Part shown: positions 26,601 to 32,589 of the stretch, in pieces | How positions within the stretch are numbered: position 1 is the stretch's first letter | Layout of the letters: the number at the start of each line of letters is the position of its first letter | Assembly: GCA_002715465.1 (NCBI GenBank) | Contig: PAYY01000009.1 | Coordinates: 62,925-95,513 of the forward strand | DNA from: Fidelibacterota bacterium | Lineage (GTDB): Bacteria > Marinisomatota > Marinisomatia > Marinisomatales > S15-B10 | Reading direction: 5' to 3' | DNA length: 32,589 bases | Notes under the pieces: model-generated | What the model saw: only the letters and a program-made list of their open reading frames with translations | Told to the model about the DNA's origin: nothing | Database searches by the model: none | Made by a program: the position numbers and the translations under genes

Positions 26601-27400
26601 TTCTTGAAATTGATGGTTTGAAACCTGACCGAGTTGTTTATATTAATTTTATATATCCAGTTTTAAGTGTAGATAACCAGCAGTTATGGTCCTCCGAAGT
26701 ATGGTACACTTTAAATAATATTCCGTCATATAAGGGTGTAGTTGAGCCAACTAATTTTGTCAGGATAGACAATAATTTGTCAGAAGAAGAGCGTAAAGAT
26801 GGCTGGAAACTCTTATTTGATGGAAAATCAATGTCAGGATGGAATGGAGTCCACAATAATAAAAGTTCTGATAGCTGGAAAATAGTAGAGGGCCTTCTCA
26901 GTAGCTTGAAAGCTGGAAATGCGATTTTTACTGAATCAGTTTATGATAATTTTGAATTGGAGTTTCAGTGGAAGGTTGAGGAAGGATCAGATGGTGGTGT
27001 TTTCTTTCGCGTTCCAGGGTCAATTCCTATTGAAGAAATTCAACAATCTTCTCCTGAAATGCAGATCATCGATGATCAAAATAATCCTGATGCTAGTGTC
27101 AGTCAAACTCATGTTACTGGGTCTGCTTATGACATTCTTCCGCCAACTTATCTTATTGCGAAACCAGCAGGAAATTTTAACCATTCTCGAATATTTGTCT
27201 CTGACAACCAGGTTCAGCATTGGATCAATGGTATAAAAATATTGGATTACAGCATTGGTGGTAAGATTTGGAAACAAGGTTTTGAAAATAGCTTATATCA
27301 GGACAACTCTAATTTTGGAAACTCAAATAATGGCCATATTGTGATTGCGAATCAGAAAGGAAAAATCTGGCTTAAAAATATACGATTAAGAAACCTATAG
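23678..27400 (+). CDS. Multidomain lipoprotein: cytochrome c, PA14, sugar-dehydrogenase-like propeller, DUF1080
   Basis: A 1240-residue protein with a lipoprotein signal (MKRQMIFILG... NFSC). Domains in order: an N-terminal beta-rich region I do not recognise (about 30-285); a class-I cytochrome c with CVACH (288-292) and a likely axial Met in RLMPPHPH (Met337); a PA14 carbohydrate-binding-like domain (about 400-545); a sorbosone/PQQ-type dehydrogenase propeller (about 560-905; GGMDFLPNGDLAVATWDGE, DQDGDGITDYY, HAWGFGL); a linker; and a DUF1080 domain (about 1040-1240; WKLLFDGKSMSGWNG). This suggests periplasmic sugar oxidation with electrons passed to the attached haem and perhaps cleavage of the oxidised product. 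Related planctomycete and Bacteroidota proteins are known, all without a settled substrate. Confidence 0.85.
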   Translation: MKRQMIFILGLLLIQIMNFSCIKVDGITYRSNIVDLPKEVTRDRTPWAFRINLDERPRNLVLALHRDLWVTYDTENSGLHRVWTGGVNFNGIIYNNAHGVQPNSIGTPYIEDGLKNSPWRLTSDEGVETATAEYEGYIIKNNTITIRYTILINNDFKTVIEERPEFIRNAEGKLGLHREFEIFDLPNGYELSYSIRVNHLASPEDIHTNGKLRINKMKTNTFEWGSSFNLNGDLFLKRNGKTSFQTFFPTGLYNLNENILDDKDTPVATTPINDLEMSGKDLIGSLGCVACHYVEKPLLGPSYNDVAKKYDNSEKSKRYLIKKIQNGGKGVWGERLMPPHPHINDKTASEIANFILSLDQLPEGEYLPGVAIDFFDIGTKLERQPKLLPGQDPNVSQVFPEILFQSGNPDIGWENQVTDDFLHFERNFIMKVSGYLQIEEAGDYEFRFIADKGGSLKIDEEKIAYVNNIPYTPWQGGDLSRFNEFASYLDKEPEVGKLTGAKFLTKGFHKIDIDYYQNLLTMALILQWRKKGEQKFEFVPKSALFHDPRDIKPTSSGLKEIYKLEAPGHGGALVSVHPSFDLIPARPPNFEPRVGGMDFLPNGDLAVATWDGEVFIVSNVSSGDPSRMSFKQIAEGLCEPLGLAVADGDIYVMQRWELTKLVDQDGDGITDYYHSFSDDWSTRPDFHAWGFGLTYKDGYFYTNTGPSLGPYTKKQAPDAGKTLKISITDGSFQAIAHGYKAPNGIGIGYGGDIFTTDNEGTEVPTSKLMHVDIDNPEEYPFFGNSYVLGKKADGLEIKPPVVWTPQNEIGNSPSEPGVLNVGPYKNQMIMGDARHGGLKRVFIEEVDGLLQGALFRFTQGLEAGINRFVWGPDSSLYVGGVGGTNDFTWEGKRFGLEKLTYNGQPAFEMLAVRAKSNGMEIELTESLRVGDGAAPNDYLVQQWWYDIDTEGGIKQELENLAVKSVSISSDSRTIFLEIDGLKPDRVVYINFIYPVLSVDNQQLWSSEVWYTLNNIPSYKGVVEPTNFVRIDNNLSEEERKDGWKLLFDGKSMSGWNGVHNNKSSDSWKIVEGLLSSLKAGNAIFTESVYDNFELEFQWKVEEGSDGGVFFRVPGSIPIEEIQQSSPEMQIIDDQNNPDASVSQTHVTGSAYDILPPTYLIAKPAGNFNHSRIFVSDNQVQHWINGIKILDYSIGGKIWKQGFENSLYQDNSNFGNSNNGHIVIANQKGKIWLKNIRLRNL

Positions 27401-27403
27401 CAT

Positions 27404-27452
27404 AATAGAAAAAGCCTCTATGACTTTTTTGGTTAAGCACATTTTTTCTATT
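27404..27452 (+). repeat. AT-rich inverted repeat after the large lipoprotein gene
   Basis: AATAGAAAAA (27404-27413) can pair with TTTTTCTATT (27443-27452) over ten bases with a 29-base loop. It lies just past the stop codon and could be a weak terminator, but the stem is almost all A-T and may be chance in so AT-rich a genome. Confidence 0.25.
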
Positions 27453-27500
27453 CAAAACAAGCTGAAAGAATTCTAGCTGTATTGTTATTCAGCTTTAATC

Positions 27501-30296
27501 ATGATTTTTTTTAGACGTTTTATAATTATTAGCATTGTCACTCTTTCAACAGTGTCAGCCCAATTTTATTTTGGAAGAAATAAAATACAATATCACTCTT
27601 TTGAATGGCATGTTCTAAATACAGAACATTTCGAAATATATTATTATAAAGAAGAAGCAGATCTTGCATCAACAGGAGCTTATTTTGCTGAAGAAGCTTA
27701 TAGTGCCTTAGAAAAAAAATTCAATTTTAGTTTGATAGAAAAGGTGCCTTTAATTTTTTACAGTTCTCACTTGCATTTTCAGCAGACGAATACGGTTCCT
27801 TATAGATTACCAGAGGGCGTCGGAGGGTTCTTTGAATTTATCAAAGGGCGAGTTGTAATTCCTTATAAAGGTTCCACGCATCAGTTTAGGCATGTTATTT
27901 GGCATGAACTTGTTCATGTGTTTATGCATAATAAAATAGGCCAGATTCTACGGTTACATAATATATCAACATATCGATCCCCACCACTTTGGTTTGTTGA
28001 GGGATTGGCAGAATATTGGTCAGCTGGTTGGGACACTCAAACAGAAATGGTTATTCGAGATGCTTTAGCAAACGATTATCTTATGTCTCTACGAAGTCTA
28101 GACATGATGTCTTCGGGTTTCCTTCTATACAAGGAGGGACAAGCTTTCTTACGGTTTTTAAGTGAAACTTATGGTTCAGAGATATTATTGTTAATCATGG
28201 AATCTATTTGGAAGGATTCGGATTTCTATAGATTAATCGAGTTAGTTACGGGTAAATCCTTTAGTGAACTAAATGAAGAATGGGAGTATTATTATAAAAA
28301 GGATATTTATCCACTACTTAAAGAATCTGATAGTCCGGTTTCTTCATCAGTCAGATTAACAAAGCTGGGAATTAATTCATCTCCTGTCTACCATGATGGT
28401 GCAGACGAGAATGTAATTTTTCTTACAAATCGTATGGGATACTCGGATCTTTACACAAAAAATCTTAAGACTAATCATCCACCAATCTTGCTTCTTAAAG
28501 GTGAAAGAAACGCTGAGTTAGAGTCTCTCCATTTGCTTGAGACTGGTCTTGATGTAAATAATAATGGTGAACTAGTTTTTGTATCCAAATCGGGTCCCAC
28601 TGATGTTTTGAATGTCCTTGACATTGAAAAAAGCGAAATAGTAAAAACAATTCGTCCTTCTGAGATCGTTTCTATATCTTCACCAGCTTGGGATCCTGAT
28701 GGCACTAATATTGTTTTCTCAGGAATGAATTGGAGCGGTGACCAGGATATATATATTACACAGATTGAGAATGAGACCACTTATTCTCTGATGAATGACC
28801 ATTTTTCAGATAGAGATCCTGAATTTTCTCCAGATGGTCAAACTATTGTATTTAGCTCTGATAGAAATCAGTATGGGAAAGAAGGTGCTTTTAATCTTTT
28901 CTTTTATAATTTGCAAGATTCAACTATACAGCAACAAACATTTGGTAAGTTTCATGATACTTCTCCTAGCTGGTCTTCATACGGAAATGGAAGGATTGTA
29001 TTCACCTCAGATAGAGATGGCACATACAACCTTTGGATATTAGAACCTGCATCTTCAAATAACGAATGGAAAAACAGTTTAAAACAATTAACAAAAAAAA
29101 TGACTGGTGCAATGCATGCTGAATGGAGTGGAAAAGACGATAAAGACATACTTTTTACTGTATTTGAAAAATACCAATTTCAGATTCATCGTTTAGAAAA
29201 TGTTGATAGTTTATATGCTAACTCCTCTTTCATAGTTGAAGAAGTCAAGAAAAGTTCTCAGTGGAAGAGACCAACTCTTTTATCCAAATTCGGGAGAAAA
29301 TCTCCTCAATATAGAAAGAAGTTCTCTCTAGATATTGCCCAAACAGCAATTGCTTATGATGGAGTATTTGGTTTCCTTGGCGGCGCTCAGCTCTCTGTCT
29401 CAGATCTGCTTGGCAACGAATATTATAATATTCTTTTATTTAATACGGCTGAAACTTCTTCTCAAGTTTTGGATAGGACCAATATTGCAATTACCAAAGT
29501 TGATTTATCTAGGAGATTGAATTTTGGCTATGGACTGTTTCATTTTGCTGGAGACTATTTCACTTATGGTCAAGGTTACTTATTTAGAAGACGTTTTGGT
29601 GGTCAGTTAGCAATTAGTTATCCATTATCAGTGTTTGAACGTTTTGAAACAACTCACAGTTTATGGGGTTCAAAACGGAAATATTACTCAAAAGGAGATA
29701 GTTTTAACGCATTTCTTGTTTCGAACTCTTTGTCTTATGTATTTGATAATTCAATGTGGGGACCTGTAGGTCCAATGGATGGTACAGCAATAAGATTTTC
29801 TTTTGGCCACACCATGCATCTTATAAGTTCTCGTGTTTATAACACTACCTTTCTTGCTGATGTTCGCAAGTACTTTCGCACATCAATAAGCACACTTTAT
29901 GCATTTCGTTTAATGACACGACTAAATTCAGGTGAGGATCTTTTTCGATTTTTTGTAGGTGGAAGTTGGGGTCTGCGAGGATATCCTCGAACTGCTGTAG
30001 CTGGAACAAAATTTTTTCTAATTAACAATGAATTTAGATTTCCATTTGCTGATCAGCTAGCCATAAGATTCCGTACTTTTGATGTAGGCATTTCCCCAGT
30101 GCGAGGGGCTGTATTTTTTGACATAGGTAATGCGTGGACGAACCAGTTAGAAGATATCCGAGGGAGTATTGGTTTCGGATTAAGGGGCCGTTTACTTGGT
30201 GCATTTGTTTTGAGATTAGATATTGGTAAGACTACAGATTTCAATAAACTTTCGAAATATCTTTTCACGCAGTTCTTTTTTGGCTGGAATTATTAA
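27501..30296 (+). CDS. Outer-membrane protein: gluzincin peptidase, TolB-like propeller and surface-antigen barrel
   Basis: A 931-residue protein with a signal peptide (to about VSAQ). Residues about 30-270 form a peptidase-MA-like zinc domain with HELVH (135-139) and the second-glutamate motif WFVEGLAEYW (Glu171). Residues about 285-560 contain PD40/TolB-type blades (AWDPDGTNIVFSGMN, EFSPDGQTIVFSSDRN, GRIVFTSDRDGTYNLW). The last ~330 residues resemble the Omp85/surface-antigen barrel without POTRA repeats: GLRGYPRTAVAGTKFFLINNEFRFP, GAVFFDIGNAW, GFGLRGRLLGAFVLRLDIGK and a terminal FFFGWNY. No Shine-Dalgarno is evident before the ATG. A BamB-like lipoprotein gene follows ten bases after its stop. 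Function is unknown; surface proteolysis or processing of exported protein is plausible. Confidence 0.82.
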   Translation: MIFFRRFIIISIVTLSTVSAQFYFGRNKIQYHSFEWHVLNTEHFEIYYYKEEADLASTGAYFAEEAYSALEKKFNFSLIEKVPLIFYSSHLHFQQTNTVPYRLPEGVGGFFEFIKGRVVIPYKGSTHQFRHVIWHELVHVFMHNKIGQILRLHNISTYRSPPLWFVEGLAEYWSAGWDTQTEMVIRDALANDYLMSLRSLDMMSSGFLLYKEGQAFLRFLSETYGSEILLLIMESIWKDSDFYRLIELVTGKSFSELNEEWEYYYKKDIYPLLKESDSPVSSSVRLTKLGINSSPVYHDGADENVIFLTNRMGYSDLYTKNLKTNHPPILLLKGERNAELESLHLLETGLDVNNNGELVFVSKSGPTDVLNVLDIEKSEIVKTIRPSEIVSISSPAWDPDGTNIVFSGMNWSGDQDIYITQIENETTYSLMNDHFSDRDPEFSPDGQTIVFSSDRNQYGKEGAFNLFFYNLQDSTIQQQTFGKFHDTSPSWSSYGNGRIVFTSDRDGTYNLWILEPASSNNEWKNSLKQLTKKMTGAMHAEWSGKDDKDILFTVFEKYQFQIHRLENVDSLYANSSFIVEEVKKSSQWKRPTLLSKFGRKSPQYRKKFSLDIAQTAIAYDGVFGFLGGAQLSVSDLLGNEYYNILLFNTAETSSQVLDRTNIAITKVDLSRRLNFGYGLFHFAGDYFTYGQGYLFRRRFGGQLAISYPLSVFERFETTHSLWGSKRKYYSKGDSFNAFLVSNSLSYVFDNSMWGPVGPMDGTAIRFSFGHTMHLISSRVYNTTFLADVRKYFRTSISTLYAFRLMTRLNSGEDLFRFFVGGSWGLRGYPRTAVAGTKFFLINNEFRFPFADQLAIRFRTFDVGISPVRGAVFFDIGNAWTNQLEDIRGSIGFGLRGRLLGAFVLRLDIGKTTDFNKLSKYLFTQFFFGWNY

Positions 30297-30306
30297 GAAC
30301 TCTCAA

Positions 30307-31443
30307 ATGAGTCTTCGCCAACAGTTATCAATATTATTTACAATTATTTTTATATCTTGTACTGGGGGTATAATGGTGGAGGACAGTGTGGGGTCATATG
30401 TCGACCATAATCTAGAACCATCCATAAAAAGTGGATATAAAAATATAAAAAGTCTAAAGGAAGTATGGAGAAAACGATACATTTCTGGTATAAGCGAGAA
30501 AATTACTATCTCAAAAAATACAGCTATTATTTCTTTCCTTAACGGCGAAGTTGCATCAATTCGTATTGCAGATGGGACGCAAATTGGTCGCAGAAAAATG
30601 GGAAAGGGTCCTGCGATAGATCTCAAGCTAATGGGTGAAAATATATATTTTGCTCTGCCAAGGGAAAGAAAACAACTAAGATCGTATAATATACTTAAGG
30701 GCAATTTCAATTGGCGCCGTAGACTTGCAGGTGGTGCCAATGCTATTGCTTTAGATAGTCTTTATTTATTTGTCTCCACTAACGATGGAATCATTACCCT
30801 AAATCAGACTAATGGCTCAACAGTTTGGGAAAAAAATGAAGTTCATACAATTGGCTCCAGTCTTTTATCTATAGGTACTCGATTAATTTATTCTGATCTT
30901 AGAGGGAATGTAATATGTCGAGATATTAGATCAGGTGATCTTTTTTGGAAAACATTAGTGTCCTCCTCTATCCTTTATGCTGAACCATTAGCTTTAGGAG
31001 AAATTTTTATTGGAACAACAGCGTCAGGGCTAGTATTTGCAATGAGTCTGATTGATGGAACAATTACTTGGGAGAATTTCTTTTCAGAACCCATTTATAC
31101 CTCTCCTATAATTAAGGATGACAAAGTTATTGTAGCATTGTCATCTGGAGAACTAAAAGCTCTTCAATTAAAGGATGGTCAAGAGATTTGGACCTTTAAA
31201 ACGGGACAACTCCTATCCCAACCCATATTAATAACTAATACTCATTTTATTTTGACCACGACTCAAAGGGGTGATATCTATATCGTCGACACGCACAATG
31301 GAAATATAATTTGGCATCAAAAGATTGAGGCAAGAATTATGGTAGGACCATCCTTATCAGATAATATTATACTCATTTCTGATGACCAAAAATATATTAC
31401 CGCTTATGAAATTATTCCCACTGAAGAGACTGTCTCAAATTGA
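30307..31443 (+). CDS. PQQ-repeat beta-propeller lipoprotein (BamB-like)
   Basis: A 378-residue protein. The N-terminus MSLRQQLSILFTIIFISCTGG is a lipoprotein signal with FISC; the rest is built of repeated blades of the PQQ/BamB type (DGTQIGRRKMGKGP, NWRRRLAGGANAIALDS, GSTVWEKNE, GDLFWKTL, DGTITWENFF, DGQEIWTFKTG, NGNIIWHQKI). I use the ATG at 30307, ten bases after the previous stop; an earlier in-frame start at 30223 lies inside that gene and would bury the signal. BamB helps insert barrel proteins through BamA. Here the neighbour is itself a surface-antigen-like barrel, so the pair may act together; this is inference. Confidence 0.8.
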   Translation: MSLRQQLSILFTIIFISCTGGIMVEDSVGSYVDHNLEPSIKSGYKNIKSLKEVWRKRYISGISEKITISKNTAIISFLNGEVASIRIADGTQIGRRKMGKGPAIDLKLMGENIYFALPRERKQLRSYNILKGNFNWRRRLAGGANAIALDSLYLFVSTNDGIITLNQTNGSTVWEKNEVHTIGSSLLSIGTRLIYSDLRGNVICRDIRSGDLFWKTLVSSSILYAEPLALGEIFIGTTASGLVFAMSLIDGTITWENFFSEPIYTSPIIKDDKVIVALSSGELKALQLKDGQEIWTFKTGQLLSQPILITNTHFILTTTQRGDIYIVDTHNGNIIWHQKIEARIMVGPSLSDNIILISDDQKYITAYEIIPTEETVSN

Positions 31444-31445
31444 AT

Positions 31446-31802
31446 CTAATCAAGAAAAAAGTCAGCTGTTGCCTTGTTCAGAGCAAAAAGGATGTTCTGA
31501 GTAGTACAAGTGCGTATAAGTGTTTGAATATCATGTTCATGCCCATGGGCTGTTTTAGTATCAACAAAGAAAATTAAAATATCAATTTTACCTTCTAAAA
31601 TATTATAGGCTATATGAATATCTCCTCCATCAGGTCCATGCCCTATGTTGCCGATTTCTAGGCCTGTTACATCTCGGATTCTCTTGGCGGTTCCTTCTGT
31701 TCCTAACAAACGGTAACTCTTTAATTTGTCTTTATGTTTCACACACCATTCAACAATGTCAAGCTTCATATGATCGTGTGCAACTAATCCTATGGTTTTC
31801 AT
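31446..31802 (-). CDS. mgsA: Methylglyoxal synthase
   Basis: A 118-residue enzyme that converts dihydroxyacetone phosphate to methylglyoxal and phosphate. All active-site positions align with the E. coli enzyme at an offset of ten: His9-Asp10 (VAHDH), phosphate loop GTEGTA (34-39), Asp61 in GPDGGD, Asp81 in FFVD, and His88/Asp91 in GHEHD. It is shorter than the E. coli protein only at the ends. AGGAG lies 12 bases before the ATG, a rather long spacing. It converges on the propeller gene, with two bases between the stop codons. Confidence 0.93.
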   Translation of the reverse strand: MKTIGLVAHDHMKLDIVEWCVKHKDKLKSYRLLGTEGTAKRIRDVTGLEIGNIGHGPDGGDIHIAYNILEGKIDILIFFVDTKTAHGHEHDIQTLIRTCTTQNILFALNKATADFFLD

Positions 31803-32245
31803 AAAATAACAATTCTCCTAATTACTTAAGGTTGAGCTTTAATAAATAATTTAGGTTATTTTTCAATACTTCGGTGCTAGTTTAAAGAATTGTAATAAAT
31901 GGTTCTATTTCTTCTTAATACATTAATTACTATATTGATTGATCAAGGAAGCGCCTATTATTTTTTATGGGCAAAGCATAGGTTGACAGTTCTAAAGTGA
32001 AAAATTTTTATTTTCCTAAACTTACTGTTTAATAATTATTATGTTATAGGAATTGAAAAAGAAGACAAAGTAATTCTCAAGTAACATAAGTTGGATTTTG
32101 TATGGTGGGGTAATAGATAGAGTTGAATAAGCAATAACTTAAGGTTTACAGTAAGATTCAAAGGATCTTCTTTTTCCCTTAAGAAAACCCTAAGAACTAT
32201 TAATTTCCAACAGCGTTTTTTTATCTTTATGCAAGGAATAATTTT
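31803..32245. other. Intergenic region between mgsA and gcvP
   Basis: AT-rich stretch holding the promoters of two divergent genes. I looked for a glycine riboswitch before gcvP and found none of its conserved core. Short frames here (for instance one at 31899 on the plus strand and one ending at 32039 on the minus strand) lack ribosome-binding sites and family features. Nothing else is supported. Confidence 0.4.
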
Positions 32246-32589
32246 GTGACAATTTTTCAAAACCGCCATCTAGGACTTAATAAAGAGGATATATCCTCAA
32301 TGTTAGAAACTTTAGGTGACTATAATATAGAGACGCTTATGGATAAAGTATTTCCTGATTCAATCCGTTGGTCTCAATCATTAAAGGATCCAAAAGTATT
32401 AACTGAAACAGAGGCTTTAAAAACTCTCTCAAAAATAGCTGATAAAAACTCCCCTGGACGTTGTTTTATAGGGCAAGGATTTTATGATACAGTGACTCCA
32501 TCAGTTATTCAAAGAAATGTTATGGAAAACCCAGCTTGGTATACAGCGTATACCCCCTATCAAAGTGAAATCTCTCAAGGACGGTTAGA
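32246..32589 (+). CDS. gcvP: Glycine dehydrogenase (decarboxylating), P protein, partial
   Basis: The first 114 codons of the glycine cleavage P protein, the PLP enzyme that decarboxylates glycine and hands the aminomethyl group to the H protein. Family hallmarks are FQNRHLGLNKEDISSML at the start, IRWSQSL, FIGQGFYDTVTPSVIQRN, and ENPAWYTAYTPYQSEISQGRL at the edge. The start is GTG at 32246, with AAGGA eight bases upstream; the nearby ATG at 32229 is closed at once by a stop in its own frame. The gene continues past the right edge, so whether it is a single-chain or split P protein cannot be judged. Confidence 0.95.
   Translation, partial: MTIFQNRHLGLNKEDISSMLETLGDYNIETLMDKVFPDSIRWSQSLKDPKVLTETEALKTLSKIADKNSPGRCFIGQGFYDTVTPSVIQRNVMENPAWYTAYTPYQSEISQGRL

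Noticed and set aside
30303..30740. 145-codon frame antisense to the PQQ-like lipoprotein gene
   Set aside because: The plus-strand frame has a signal peptide and repeated propeller blades; the antisense frame has nothing recognisable.
31803..32245. Glycine riboswitch upstream of gcvP
   Set aside because: The conserved aptamer core was not found on the plus strand.
32039..32269. 76-codon minus-strand frame before gcvP
   Set aside because: No ribosome-binding site or domain, and it runs into the gcvP start; composition looks non-coding.
1..32589. CRISPR arrays, insertion sequences, prophage, tRNA or rRNA genes
   Set aside because: No repeat-spacer pattern, transposase, integrase or recognisable structural RNA was seen anywhere in the window.

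Overview
The window comes from an AT-rich, Gram-negative marine-type bacterium. The mix of a TorF-type porin, Bacteroidota-like lipoprotein and signal sequences, a surface-antigen barrel protein, DUF1080/ThuA/GH32 genes and a LysW amino-acid operon suggests the FCB group, with Neomarinimicrobiota (SAR406) the best guess. That placement is inference; no rRNA or other marker is present.

Region 1 (1-5967, minus strand) is a LysW-carrier operon in the order lysW, two lysX/argX-type ATP-grasp ligases, lysY, lysZ, lysJ, lysK (lysK runs off the left edge). The genes overlap or nearly touch. In front of lysW lies what I read as a complete transcription attenuator: a 23-codon leader peptide with Arg-Pro-Arg-Arg, followed by segments that can form a protector (1:2), an antiterminator (2:3) or an intrinsic terminator with a T7 tract (3:4). 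This points to arginine-sensing control of a LysW-type operon and is the main discovery candidate.

Region 2 (5968-15025, minus strand) is nitrogen assimilation: gltB-gltD (glutamate synthase), a strong terminator, then amt-glnB (ammonium channel and PII) and a TorF-type porin. Together with region 1 this gives a path from ammonium to glutamate to ornithine/arginine (and possibly lysine).

Region 3 (15285-27400) is carbohydrate-related: a NIPSNAP lipoprotein, a DUF1080 protein, two GH32 fructan hydrolases arranged tail to tail with a ThuA-like gene between them, xylulokinase and xylose isomerase diverging from a shared control region, and a 1240-residue lipoprotein combining cytochrome c, PA14, beta-propeller and DUF1080 domains. 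One GH32 gene appears to start at an ATA codon.

Region 4 (27501-32589) holds a large outer-membrane protein (zinc-peptidase domain, TolB-like propeller, C-terminal barrel) followed by a BamB/PQQ-like lipoprotein, then convergent methylglyoxal synthase, and the first 114 codons of gcvP at the right edge.
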